The notes: a model not told the origin generated them from the sequence alone. Positions 44,976 through 54,183 are shown, numbered from the stretch's first letter. The stretch: DNA of 64,000 nucleotides from Alistipes putredinis DSM 17216 (GCF_000154465.1 NZ_DS499579.1:124001-188000), one strand, 5' to 3'. Numbers and translations: made by a program.

Positions 44976-46067
44976 TTAGCGCCAGCAGAAGGCGCCGGGG
45001 ATGATCCCGACATAGAATTCGTCGAGCAGTTCGCCGTCGGGCGAATAGCGCAGTACGACACCGTTCTGCACGTAATCGATCGCGTCGGCGATATAGACTT
45101 CCGAATTGACAGGGTTGATCGTCAGTCCGTAGTAGAGCGTATTGTTGTAGGGAAGGAATGGTTTTACCGGAAACTTGTCGGCCGTTACCGGCAGGCGCCA
45201 GACCGCCTTGTTGATGAAGTAGAGCGTGTCGCGTGTGCCGTTGAGCTGCACTTCGGAGGGCCAGTCGCCGAATTTGAACTTGAACTGTTTCTCGATCTTG
45301 CGGGTTGCGGCGTCGATGCAGTAGAGCGATGGCGCCTCGTGTCCGTAGGGCGAACCTTCGTAGCCGCCGTCGGTCACCGTCCAGATCTTGTTGTACTTGT
45401 CCATGACCAGCGAGGTGGGCTGGATGCCCACGGTGATCTGGTCGCAGACCTTGTCGGTTTCGGTGTCGATCACCAGGATTCGGTTCTGGTACGACCAGCA
45501 GTTGGTGAAGACGTATTTGTCGTATTGCACCATCTGTTCAGTCGAACCGGTTTCGAAATCCATATCCGTTTCGACATAGCCGGTGATCTGGTAGGTCTTG
45601 GGATTGACGATGTAGATGCGCGGATCCCAGATTTGGGTGACGTAGGCTTTTTCGTCGCTCAGGAAATGGATGTAGCGGGGCGAAGTGAAGCCCGTGATGC
45701 GTCCCACCTCCTTGAAGGTGTTGATGTCGATCGCATAGATCACGCCCGAGTTGTTCACTACGATCCAACCGATACCGTTGCGGATGACCATCGACTGCGC
45801 GACGTCGCCCAGCTTGATGGCGTTGGCTCTGGCGAAAACTTCATTCTCGACATGTTTTTTCTCCGGATCGTAATAGGAGAGCGAGGCATTGCCGTACATG
45901 AAATTCCCTTCGTTGGTGATGAAGAGCCCCTTGCCGGTCACTTCGTCGCCCGAACCTATGTTGTCGATTTCGAAATCCTCTTTCTCTATCGGTCCGTAAT
46001 CCATGCACGACACGGCCAGCGCCGCGCATGCACAGATTACGATTCCTCTTTTCAACCCATTGAACAT
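44976..46067 (-). CDS. btuG: Surface vitamin B12-binding propeller lipoprotein BtuG
   Basis: 363 residues. Lipobox LAVSC (Cys21), short acidic linker, then a seven-bladed YncE/DUF5074 beta-propeller (LFITNEGNFMYGNASLSYYD, VNNSGVIYAIDINTFKEVG, KIWTVTDGGYEGSPYG). Known BtuG proteins bind B12 very tightly on the cell surface and pass it to BtuB. Here btuG is four genes from btuB-side order: PKD protein and repeat lipoprotein lie between them. It starts 4 bp after the fusion gene. Confidence 0.88.
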   Translation of the reverse strand: MFNGLKRGIVICACAALAVSCMDYGPIEKEDFEIDNIGSGDEVTGKGLFITNEGNFMYGNASLSYYDPEKKHVENEVFARANAIKLGDVAQSMVIRNGIGWIVVNNSGVIYAIDINTFKEVGRITGFTSPRYIHFLSDEKAYVTQIWDPRIYIVNPKTYQITGYVETDMDFETGSTEQMVQYDKYVFTNCWSYQNRILVIDTETDKVCDQITVGIQPTSLVMDKYNKIWTVTDGGYEGSPYGHEAPSLYCIDAATRKIEKQFKFKFGDWPSEVQLNGTRDTLYFINKAVWRLPVTADKFPVKPFLPYNNTLYYGLTINPVNSEVYIADAIDYVQNGVVLRYSPDGELLDEFYVGIIPGAFCWR

Positions 46068-46071
46068 AAGT

Positions 46072-48360
46072 CTATCTGTTTATCCATTCGTCCGAGAAAC
46101 GGTAGGCGAAATCCACGCCTGCCGGACTCGCTTTCTTCTGGTAGAAGCTCGAAAACTCCAGGGCATCGCTCCGCGATACGTCATAGACATGGACGGCGCT
46201 CTGCGTATAGGTCGATTTGCCGACCCATAACTGTTCGGTCGTCGGGTGTACGCCCATGTAGCCGTAGATGATGTCGCCGCCCGAATGATCCGCATCGAGG
46301 TCTGCCGTGATGTAGTCCCAATTGACCTTGCCGGTTTCGTAGTTGTAACGCATCGCTTCATAGGCGCTGAAGTCCTGTTTGCCGATGAAATAGAGGTGCG
46401 GCTGCGTGAAGCTCGCACACATCTGCACTGTCGGCGAAGCCGTGCCCGTGCGCAGTTCGATCTGTTCGGGCAGGTTCGTTTCCGAAACGACCTCGCCGTT
46501 CGCGTCCAACGCTACGATCATAGCCGGTTTGGTGAAGCTCGCCGCACCGGTCATGCCCGAGTTTCCGGTAAATTCGCCCGTAAAGATAGCATAAATTTTC
46601 CCATCGTAACCCTTTGCGAGGTCTTTCACCTGGCGGTTTTCGTAGGTGACGGTTTTGATTACGGCATCCGTCGCGGGATCGAGGACGATCACCGAATTGC
46701 CGCGTCCGGCGAAGACCTTGCCGCGCGAGAAGATCATGCGGGCCTTGGTCGCCCCCGTTTTCGTGAAGACGCCGAATGTACCCGGGATGTCGCTCGTACG
46801 GATGATATTGGTCTGAAGGTCCACGATACGGATGCCCGAATGGGATTCGTTGTCGGCCGTGGAATATTGGATGTAGGCTTTTTCGGGACTTACGACCACG
46901 ATGTGCTGCGGCCAGCAGAGGGTCGATTTTGAACTTTGGGTGGCACCCGTAGAGGTATCGATGTTTGCGTAGAACGGCATGTCGCGTGCCACGAGGCGTT
47001 TCATCGTGTGGGCATCGCAGACGACGAAGCGTCCGTCGCCGTTGAATGTAGTTCCCATGCTGCTTGTCTTGCCGTTTTGGGTAATGAAGTAGATCTTGCC
47101 GTTGGCCAGGTACATATCCTGAAGGACGTTGCCGATTTCGTTGTCGTTGATCTCCTCGTAAACCTTTTCATGATAGCGCATGTGTTGGTCGAAATAGACG
47201 ATCGTGCCGTTCTCCGAGGTCATGTTGCCCTCTATGAGGACGAACGTGCCTTCGGGATGGGTGAAGTCGAGCACGTAGTACTCCTGCGAGAGGATCGGTT
47301 TGTCGTCGGACTGGATCGTTACGGTGTTTTCCAAATCCATTCCGTCGGTGTATTCCGCAGGAGGAGCGATCAGGAGCGAACGCCGTGCGATATCGAAATC
47401 GGCCGTCCAGCCTGCCGGTGCCGATGTCATTTCGACCGTGGGAATCCATCCTCCGGCCGTCAGTGCATACGCTTCCGAAGCGCCGTATTTCATACAAACG
47501 GGTTCGTCCGAATCCTCCAGCCCCTGAATTTCGAGGCTGCCTCCGTCGCGCTTGGTAATCTCGGTCGTCAGGCGGTAGATACGGCCCGCTTCGAAATTGC
47601 GTCCGGTTTTGGTCTCGGTATAGACGCTGCCGTCGGCGAAGGTGTAGGTTACGTGTATTTCCTCTGCGCTGCAATCCGCCGGATAGACGACCGCTGCGGC
47701 GAATACGCTCGCGGTGCTGCTCGTCGCGGGCAGTTCGACACCCTCCTTGCCGAACGAAAGCGTTACGGCGTTGTTCGCATCGGTCGCATCGCTGAATCCG
47801 GTGCCGTCGAAGGTGCGCGTACCGGTCAGTACGGTCGAGGCGTCGGTCGCTGCCAGCGTGACGGAAACGAGCTTCTCCTTCACGTCCTGCGACCAGGGGT
47901 TGAACCAGACGTAAGCGGTGGCGTGCGAGAGGGTGAATCGTCCTTCGGAGTCGGTCGTGGCATAGCCGAAATCGCCGTTCGGTCCGAGTTGCAGTTTGCC
48001 CGGCTCCGCCTGGCGTTGTTCGGTCGGAACGACGGCTTCGGCGTCGGTGCCGGTCATGTTGTAATAAATCCGGTAGGGTGCAGCCCCCGGGAGGTTCGTG
48101 AATCCGAAGTCGGCGACATTGCCGTCCGTTCCCGCTTCGGCGCTCTGTACGCCGCCTGCCCAGATTCGGTCGCCGGTGCTCCATTGAAATTGAATTTCGG
48201 TCCCGTCGCCAGGCACGAATTGAGTGCGGCTCGCGGTGCCGGAAATACCCGTGAGGGCTACCTCCCGTCCGGGTTGGGGACCGACTTCGGGAAGTTCCTC
48301 GATGTCCGAGGTGCAGGCCGCCAGGCCGAGTCCTGCGAGGATGTATAGTAATTTTTTCAT
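46072..48360 (-). CDS. Lipoprotein fusing a fimbrillin-like domain to a BtuG-like propeller
   Basis: 762 residues from the ATG giving MKKLLYILAGLGLAAC (lipobox at Cys16). Residues 30-270 form a fimbrillin-like domain (SRTQFVPGDGTEIQFQWSTG, NGDFGYATTDSEGRF) shared with the giant gene upstream. A linker at about 280-380 and a C-terminal propeller (FVLIEGNMTSENGTIVYFDQ, IRIVDLQTNIIRT, GNSVIVLDPATDA) resemble BtuG/DUF5074. Likely a second corrinoid-capture or docking protein; binding is inference. The upstream start at 48423 lies in the intergenic gap and lacks a signal peptide. Confidence 0.78.
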   Translation of the reverse strand: MKKLLYILAGLGLAACTSDIEELPEVGPQPGREVALTGISGTASRTQFVPGDGTEIQFQWSTGDRIWAGGVQSAEAGTDGNVADFGFTNLPGAAPYRIYYNMTGTDAEAVVPTEQRQAEPGKLQLGPNGDFGYATTDSEGRFTLSHATAYVWFNPWSQDVKEKLVSVTLAATDASTVLTGTRTFDGTGFSDATDANNAVTLSFGKEGVELPATSSTASVFAAAVVYPADCSAEEIHVTYTFADGSVYTETKTGRNFEAGRIYRLTTEITKRDGGSLEIQGLEDSDEPVCMKYGASEAYALTAGGWIPTVEMTSAPAGWTADFDIARRSLLIAPPAEYTDGMDLENTVTIQSDDKPILSQEYYVLDFTHPEGTFVLIEGNMTSENGTIVYFDQHMRYHEKVYEEINDNEIGNVLQDMYLANGKIYFITQNGKTSSMGTTFNGDGRFVVCDAHTMKRLVARDMPFYANIDTSTGATQSSKSTLCWPQHIVVVSPEKAYIQYSTADNESHSGIRIVDLQTNIIRTSDIPGTFGVFTKTGATKARMIFSRGKVFAGRGNSVIVLDPATDAVIKTVTYENRQVKDLAKGYDGKIYAIFTGEFTGNSGMTGAASFTKPAMIVALDANGEVVSETNLPEQIELRTGTASPTVQMCASFTQPHLYFIGKQDFSAYEAMRYNYETGKVNWDYITADLDADHSGGDIIYGYMGVHPTTEQLWVGKSTYTQSAVHVYDVSRSDALEFSSFYQKKASPAGVDFAYRFSDEWINR

Positions 48361-48446
48361 GGCGATTCGATTAAATGCGGATGAAAATGCCTGCAATCCG
48401 GGGAGGATTGCCGACATTTTCACCGCGCGATCATTCTATTTTAGTG

Positions 48447-51400
48447 TTAGCCTTCCACATCGTATTTGAAGGCGAATCCATAAGTTGAGGAGGTCAATTT
48501 AACCCACGAAGAGTCGGCGTAGGCTCCCGTACCGCCGACCAGATCGGCCGATTTCGGAAGGTGGATGATCCGGTTCTCAGCAGGGACGTCTTTGCCTGCA
48601 ACGGGACTCCAACCGCCGCCGAAGGGACCGGTACCGTAGTCGTCCTTCAGGGTCGGCGGGGTAGTTGCCCGACAGATGATGTCACCCAGCAAGGGGCAGC
48701 CTTTCGAGTAGCCGACGAAACAGTATGCTTCGAGTGTTTTCATATTCTTGCCTAACGAAATCTTAGCCAGTTTTGGACAATCTCCGAAGGCATTCTGCCC
48801 GAGTGTTTCCGTGGCATCCGGGAGGATGATCTCGGTCAGCTCTCCGCAATTTTGGAATGCGGAATTCTCGATCGTTTTTACACCCTGACCGAAGTTGATC
48901 GTTGTCAGCGAGCAGCCGTTGAATGCGCTTGCTCCGATCTTCGTGACGGAATTGGGCAGGGTTACGGAGGTCAGTTTGGTGTTCTGGAACATGTAGTTGC
49001 CGATTTCGGTCACACCCTCCTCGACAGTCACGCTGACGAGCGATGCGCAGGAGTCGAAAGCGTTCGATCCGTAGCTGATGTCTTTCAGTACCGTTACCGA
49101 AGTCATGCCCGTTTTTTGGAAGGCCGCCGAAGCGGTCGCCGTGACGTTCTGCGGGAATACGATGCCTGCGAGGTTCGCATTCGACTTGAACGAATTCGGG
49201 AAAGTTGTCGATTCATAGACGACTTCGGAGAAATCCACCGTGGCAGGGGCTGCGAGAGCCAGAACTGCATCGGCTACGGATTTCATTTGAGCGGTCGTCA
49301 TCACCGTATTGTCACCGGCCGTCTTGACGTACAGCGTAGTGAAGGTTTGCGGAATTTCCGATTTCCAGGGATCTTCGCCGGAAGCGCGGTAGTAAAGGCC
49401 TTCGCTCAGGTAGTCGGGACCGAGCGCCTCCATCGTATAGCCGCTGGCGGCTGTGGTCCAGGAGGAGTAGGCTTCGACCGACGCAACGTGGAACGTTTTG
49501 GAGCCTTGGACCGAAGTACCCGCGCCGGAGAAACTGTCGGCCTGTACCGCAGGGGCCGTTGTCGGTTCCGCATAGACGTCTGCGAGCAGTGCGGCGTTTT
49601 CGAAGGCCTTGCTGCCGATCGAGGTCAGCGTGTTGCCCGAGATGGTCAATTTGGTCAGTTTCGACCAGTTCGCGAAAGAACCGGCGCCGATCGTGGCGAT
49701 TGTTTTCGGGATGGTTAGGCTCTCGATCGCGTTGTTTGTTGCGAAAGCATTGTCGCTGATGGCGGTGAGGCCTGCACCGAATTGGAGCGTAGCGATATTG
49801 GGGTTGTTGCTGAAGGCTCCGTCACCCAGCGTGGTAACGTTGTCGGGCAGGGCGAGTGCCGTCAGGCCGCAGTCGGCGAAAGCACGATCGCCGAGGGTCG
49901 TCACACCGGTGCCCAATGTCAGGGTCGCCAGTTTGGAGCAGCCGTCGAAAGCGCTCGTACCGATCGTTTCGATCGACTTGGGGATGGTGACGGTCGTGAT
50001 CGAAGTACAGCCTGCGAACATTTCGGCCGGGATGGTCGTTGCCGAACCGAGGGTAATGGCCGTGAGTTCGGTACAGTCGCGGAAGCTCTTTTCGCCGAGT
50101 GTCGTGGCAGAAATTTTTGCCGAGGTAAGACCGGTACCGGCGAATGCCTCGGTTCCGATGTTTTCGATCGCAGATAGGCTTGTTTCGACGAGTGCGCTAC
50201 ACCCTTTGAACGCTTTGTCGCCGACGGTTTTAACGCTCGACGGCAGGGTGAGGGATGCCAGCGCTGTACATCCTTCGAACGTGCTTTCGCCGATGATTTC
50301 GACACCGGTCGGAACGGTCGCCTTGGTCAGGGCCGTACAGCCTTTGAAGGCTCCGGCTGCGATCGAGGTCGTATTTTCGAAGAATTTGATCGTACCCAGT
50401 TTCGCATTGCCGGCCAGTGAGACGGGGAATTCCGTTGCTTCGAATTTCGCCATGCTCAAGTCGAGCGTCACGGGAGCGGACTGTGCCGAGATTTTGGTGA
50501 CGAGGGTATTGAACTGGCTGGCGGTAAGGGCTGCATCGTCGCCTACGGTGCGTACATACAGTGCGGTGAACGTCGCAGGCAGGGTCGGAACCCAGTCGGC
50601 CTCGCGCGAAGCACGATAGTAGATGCCGTCCGTCAGTTGCTGGTCGTTGATGTCCTGCAGCGCATATCCTTGTGAGGTTACGTCCGTCCAGGCCGTTTCA
50701 TAGGCATCGTAGGACGCTGCCGGAACATAGAGGATTTTCTTTCCCTCCACCTTGCTGCCGGCGCTGCCGAAGGCGGTGCTTCCCAGCGAGGGCGCATTCT
50801 TGGCCCGGCAGGTGATCGTTTGCAGATTGTTAGCCATGATGAACGTATTGCGTCCGATCGAGGTGACCTTCTCGCCCAAGTCGATCGAGGTGACGTTGGC
50901 GCAGTTCCAGAAGGCGTAGTTGGCGATCTCGGGGATGTCGATGACGATGCGGGTGAAGGCGCTGCAGCCGCCGAACGAGCGCTCGTCGAGCGATTTCAGC
51001 GTTTCGGGGAAGGTTACGTCCTGCAACTTGCCGCAGTTGTAGAAGGCGTCGTTGCCGACAGTCTCCAGCTTGGAGGGCATATTGATTGTCGTGAGGGCCG
51101 AACATGCGTTGCACAGGTTGGCCGGAATTGCAGTCAGTGCATCGGGAAACTGTATGCGTTCCAGTGATTTGCAGTTCTTGAATACGGATGATTCTATTGT
51201 AGTCACGCTTTCCGGGATCGTGATCTCTTCGAGTCCGGTCGCTTCGAATGCTTCGGCTCCGATGCTCTTCAGTGTCGAGGGCAGGGTTACATCGGTCAGA
51301 GCTGTGCAACTGTCGAATAAGAATCGTGGAATTGCTTCCACACCTTCGGGAATTACGACCGATGTCAGCAATTTGCAGCCGTAGAACGCATAGATGTCCA

Positions 51401-52634
51401 ATGTGCGCACCGAGGAAGGAAGCTCGATGGATTCCAGTTTGGCACAGTTGCGGAAGCAGTTCTGCCCGATGGCAGTCAGGCCTTCCGGAAAGGTTATCCG
51501 CGTCAGGTTCTTACAGCCGTAGAAAGCCCCGGAATTGTAGGTGCTGGGAGTGAAAGTCTGGATATTACGGGGCAGTGCGATCTCCTGAAGATTGGTCTTG
51601 CGGGTGAAGTCCATCGGAAATTCGGTCGTGGCGAAGGTAGCTTCACCCAGGTCGATGACCGCACCGTTTGCGAGGTTGCCTGCAATCGAGGTGAGCTCTT
51701 CGGCCGAGAGGGTCGATTCGCCCAGGGTAACGACTTTCAGGTAGCCGATCGGCTCGGTCGGCAGCTCTTCCGCAACACCGGCTTCGGTCATGAAGAATGC
51801 GCCGGAGCTTTTGCAGTCGGACTTGGCGATCTGTGTCGAGAGGCGCAGCGTGTGGCCTGGGGTAAGCGTTTTGCCTGATTTGGTTTGCAGATAAACCGAA
51901 CCGTCGGCGAATTTATAGACGATCGAAACCGTTGCCGTCGAAAGATCGGCGGGGTAGAGCACCATGGCGGCGAACACGTCGGTATCGTTGCTCTGCGAAG
52001 GCAGGGCGACACCCTCTTCGCCGAACGACAGGGTGACGGACGAAGAGCCTTTGCAGTCGCCCAGCTTTCCGTCGGCGAAAGCGGCTTCGCCGGCGATGGT
52101 CTGACCGCCCGATACGCTCAAGGTGATCGAGAGCAGGTTCGAGGTGACATCGCTCGAATAGGTGTCGAACCAGACGTAGGAGGTCGCATGCTCGAGCGTA
52201 AAGGTTCCGTTTTGCGCCGTTGCATAACCGAAGTCACCGTTTTGGCCCAGGTTCAACTCTCCGGCTGCCTGCTGTGTCTGCTCGGCCGGAATCAGGGCTG
52301 TTGCGGCTGCCGGGCCGGTCAGGTTGTAGAATACGTCGTACGTGTCGGCCGTTTCGAGGGATTCGAAAACGAATGTCGCCTGGCTGCCGCCTTCGGCGAT
52401 GGCTTCGCTTCGGGTATTGCGTGCCCAGATGTAGTCGCCGGCGCTCCAGAGGAACGGAACGGCTCCGTCTTCGGCTCCGCCGAAACCGGTGCGGGTGCCC
52501 CGGCCGGAGAATCCGGTCAGTACGACCTGCGTATTTCCGTCAGGAGCAGGGGCGATAGGTTCTACGTCCGCATCTTTCGTGCATCCTGCGAATGCGAGCA
52601 GGAATGCGCACAATATGTATAAGTAGTTTTTCAT
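48447..52634 (-). CDS. Giant BspA-type leucine-rich-repeat lipoprotein in the B12 operon
   Basis: 1395 residues. Lipobox LLAFAGC. Residues about 28-270 are fimbrillin-like, paralogous to the next gene. Then three tandem modules start near 295, 675 and 1080: each has a header (GESTLSAEELTSIAGN-like, ending ATFATTEFP or similar) followed by BspA/LRR_5 turns (GAFYGCKNLTRITFPEGLTA, CSALTTINMPSKLETVGNDA). Two modules are preceded by a YYRAS(R/G)E linker. BspA proteins bind matrix or other cells; why one sits in a B12 operon is unknown. 86 bp before the propeller fusion. Confidence 0.82.
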   Translation of the reverse strand: MKNYLYILCAFLLAFAGCTKDADVEPIAPAPDGNTQVVLTGFSGRGTRTGFGGAEDGAVPFLWSAGDYIWARNTRSEAIAEGGSQATFVFESLETADTYDVFYNLTGPAAATALIPAEQTQQAAGELNLGQNGDFGYATAQNGTFTLEHATSYVWFDTYSSDVTSNLLSITLSVSGGQTIAGEAAFADGKLGDCKGSSSVTLSFGEEGVALPSQSNDTDVFAAMVLYPADLSTATVSIVYKFADGSVYLQTKSGKTLTPGHTLRLSTQIAKSDCKSSGAFFMTEAGVAEELPTEPIGYLKVVTLGESTLSAEELTSIAGNLANGAVIDLGEATFATTEFPMDFTRKTNLQEIALPRNIQTFTPSTYNSGAFYGCKNLTRITFPEGLTAIGQNCFRNCAKLESIELPSSVRTLDIYAFYGCKLLTSVVIPEGVEAIPRFLFDSCTALTDVTLPSTLKSIGAEAFEATGLEEITIPESVTTIESSVFKNCKSLERIQFPDALTAIPANLCNACSALTTINMPSKLETVGNDAFYNCGKLQDVTFPETLKSLDERSFGGCSAFTRIVIDIPEIANYAFWNCANVTSIDLGEKVTSIGRNTFIMANNLQTITCRAKNAPSLGSTAFGSAGSKVEGKKILYVPAASYDAYETAWTDVTSQGYALQDINDQQLTDGIYYRASREADWVPTLPATFTALYVRTVGDDAALTASQFNTLVTKISAQSAPVTLDLSMAKFEATEFPVSLAGNAKLGTIKFFENTTSIAAGAFKGCTALTKATVPTGVEIIGESTFEGCTALASLTLPSSVKTVGDKAFKGCSALVETSLSAIENIGTEAFAGTGLTSAKISATTLGEKSFRDCTELTAITLGSATTIPAEMFAGCTSITTVTIPKSIETIGTSAFDGCSKLATLTLGTGVTTLGDRAFADCGLTALALPDNVTTLGDGAFSNNPNIATLQFGAGLTAISDNAFATNNAIESLTIPKTIATIGAGSFANWSKLTKLTISGNTLTSIGSKAFENAALLADVYAEPTTAPAVQADSFSGAGTSVQGSKTFHVASVEAYSSWTTAASGYTMEALGPDYLSEGLYYRASGEDPWKSEIPQTFTTLYVKTAGDNTVMTTAQMKSVADAVLALAAPATVDFSEVVYESTTFPNSFKSNANLAGIVFPQNVTATASAAFQKTGMTSVTVLKDISYGSNAFDSCASLVSVTVEEGVTEIGNYMFQNTKLTSVTLPNSVTKIGASAFNGCSLTTINFGQGVKTIENSAFQNCGELTEIILPDATETLGQNAFGDCPKLAKISLGKNMKTLEAYCFVGYSKGCPLLGDIICRATTPPTLKDDYGTGPFGGGWSPVAGKDVPAENRIIHLPKSADLVGGTGAYADSSWVKLTSSTYGFAFKYDVEG

Positions 52635-52655
52635 CGGTAATCTCCTTTTTATCCG

Positions 52656-53591
52656 TTAGTTCCACTCTTCCCATTCGCTCGATCCGGCGCCTGCGCCGCC
52701 GAGGATTTCATCGGTGGCGAGTACCTGAACCTTGGCTATGACCGTTGCGGTAGCGCCTACGGCTACGACGGATACTTCACCCGAGGTTTCGGCATATACG
52801 TTCTCCTTGGCAGGGGCTGTGATGGTCAGCACATCGCCTTCGAGCCAGGCGCGCCAGCCGTCGGGTTTGGCGATGGCGAGGTTTTCAACGCCTTTTTGGG
52901 TAACGGCGAGGTTCTGCGAAGCGCCGAATTTCAGCGTCAGCGATGTGCGCTCGATGACGAAATTCACCTCCTTGGCTTTGGGCAGAACGATCTGATCGCC
53001 GTTGGTGAGCGTGAAGGTTACGTTTTCATCGTCCTGTACGACGCTTTTGAAGAAAGAGTCGCCGTCTTCTCCCTTATCGCCGTTCGCACCGTCCTTACCG
53101 ACCGCTTTGATCGGCTGTCCGTCTTCGCCTTTGATGGTTTCGCCGTCGATCTCCCAATAGCCGTCCTTGTTGATGGTCGGGGTTTTACCGTTTTGGCCCG
53201 CAACCGGAATCTTGTTCTGGTTATCGTCGAGCAACCACTGGTCATCGCCGCCCAGCGTCCAGTAGTAGATGCCTTCGAATTGCGCGATGCCGATGGCCGG
53301 CGCCGCTGCGCCGTCTTTGCCGTTGTGCAACGTGATGGTCTTGCCGTCGTTGAAAGTGATCGTGCAGCTTCCGTCCGCCGCTTCGGTGTAGTTGGTGATG
53401 AATTTGTTTTCGTTCAGGGCGTCGATGATCGTCTTGAGCGAATTGACCTGTTCCTTCATCGAAGCGATCTCCTGTTTTAGGTTTTCGATCTCCTGGCGGA
53501 TTTCGGTGTCGTCGTACTTGTCGTCCGAACAGCCCCAGGTCATTGCTGCGCAGCAGGCAGCGAGAACTAACAGCGTAAAGAATTTTTTCAT
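52656..53591 (-). CDS. First lipoprotein of the B12 operon: coiled coil, collagen-like, BACON-like
   Basis: 311 residues. Signal with lipobox-type MTWGC (Cys21). A coiled coil at about 32-62 (IRQEIENLKQEIASMKEQVN), a DUF4988-type region, a short collagen-like GxxGxx stretch near 155-180 (GKDGANGDKGEDGDS), and a C-terminal BACON/Ig-like domain. The coiled coil could trimerise it into a stalk. 21 bp before the giant LRR gene, and downstream of the riboswitch. Function unknown. Confidence 0.72.
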   Translation of the reverse strand: MKKFFTLLVLAACCAAMTWGCSDDKYDDTEIRQEIENLKQEIASMKEQVNSLKTIIDALNENKFITNYTEAADGSCTITFNDGKTITLHNGKDGAAAPAIGIAQFEGIYYWTLGGDDQWLLDDNQNKIPVAGQNGKTPTINKDGYWEIDGETIKGEDGQPIKAVGKDGANGDKGEDGDSFFKSVVQDDENVTFTLTNGDQIVLPKAKEVNFVIERTSLTLKFGASQNLAVTQKGVENLAIAKPDGWRAWLEGDVLTITAPAKENVYAETSGEVSVVAVGATATVIAKVQVLATDEILGGAGAGSSEWEEWN

Positions 53592-53949
53592 AATTTAAGA
53601 ATTTGATTTATTGGTTGAATTTTGTTTTCCATGTTCCGCAGAATAGGCAGGCTGTATCGGAACCCGTCGGTTCGGAGGAGGGGATTGTGCTGCGCCGAAA
53701 CGACGAAGGCGTCCGCCGGAGGAAACGAATGTCCGTTCCGGAGAACGCCTGAAGCGCAGCCCGGCGAAGGCCGGGTAGAGTGAGCGCATGTCACGCCCGT
53801 TGAAATGTCAGCCGTAAAATAGCCGTAAGTCATCGATACTCCTGTCGTTTAGTCCTGTTCGGAACTTACACGCGAGGGTACAGAAGAAATACATGGAAAA
53901 ATAGCGCGCCGAAGACTATCTTGCACGATTTCGACCCGAAACCCGCGGG
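53592..53949 (-). other. Leader between the riboswitch and the first operon gene
   Basis: About 360 nt of untranslated leader on the minus strand. A GC hairpin CCCGGC-GAAG-GCCGGG lies at 53760-53775 without a T-tract on the minus side, and CCCGCGGG at 53943-53950 follows the aptamer and could pair with the leader 5' end. No gene is supported; 53588-53833 has an open frame without a family match. Confidence 0.5.
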
Positions 53950-54150
53950 TGTAAATCCTGATTGTCAAGGCAGGTCTTCTGACTCGTTTCCTCCGCAACG
54001 CCTTCCCAGCGATATAGCCAGTGGCAAAGAGTGCGCGAAGTTGCCCGGTCGGGGGCTGAAACTCACAGCAGCAGGTACTGTCGCCGATTTTCACGGCATT
54101 CCCTATTAATCGGCTTGGAAAAGTGATTCCAAGTCCGAACCTTGCGGGTG
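53950..54150 (-). ncRNA. Cobalamin riboswitch
   Basis: On the minus strand the conserved parts appear in order: AAGGTTCGGACTTGG at the 5' side, TAGGGAATGCCGTGAAAATC, GCGACAGTACCTGCTGCTG, TCAGCCCCCGACCGGGC, GCCACTGG, CGGAGGAAACGAGTCAGAAG and the B12 box AGTCAGAAGACCTGCC (53969-53984), closing with CCTTGACAATC. Binding of adenosyl- or other cobalamin would turn the operon down. Edges are approximate. Confidence 0.95.
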
Positions 54151-54183
54151 CAAAGGTATTGCTTTTCCGGGATTATTCGCAAA
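54151..54183 (-). promoter_or_regulatory. Promoter of the B12 operon
   Basis: On the minus strand, -33 TTTG (54180-54183) and -7 TACCTTTG (54151-54158), 21 bp apart. The transcript would begin at about 54144, just at the riboswitch 5' edge. Confidence 0.8.

Noticed and set aside
35862..53591. Operon as a polysaccharide utilisation locus or fimbrial locus
   Set aside because: No SusC/SusD pair, no glycosidase, and no Mfa/Fim assembly genes; the cobalamin riboswitch, BtuG and BtuFCD-type genes explain it better.
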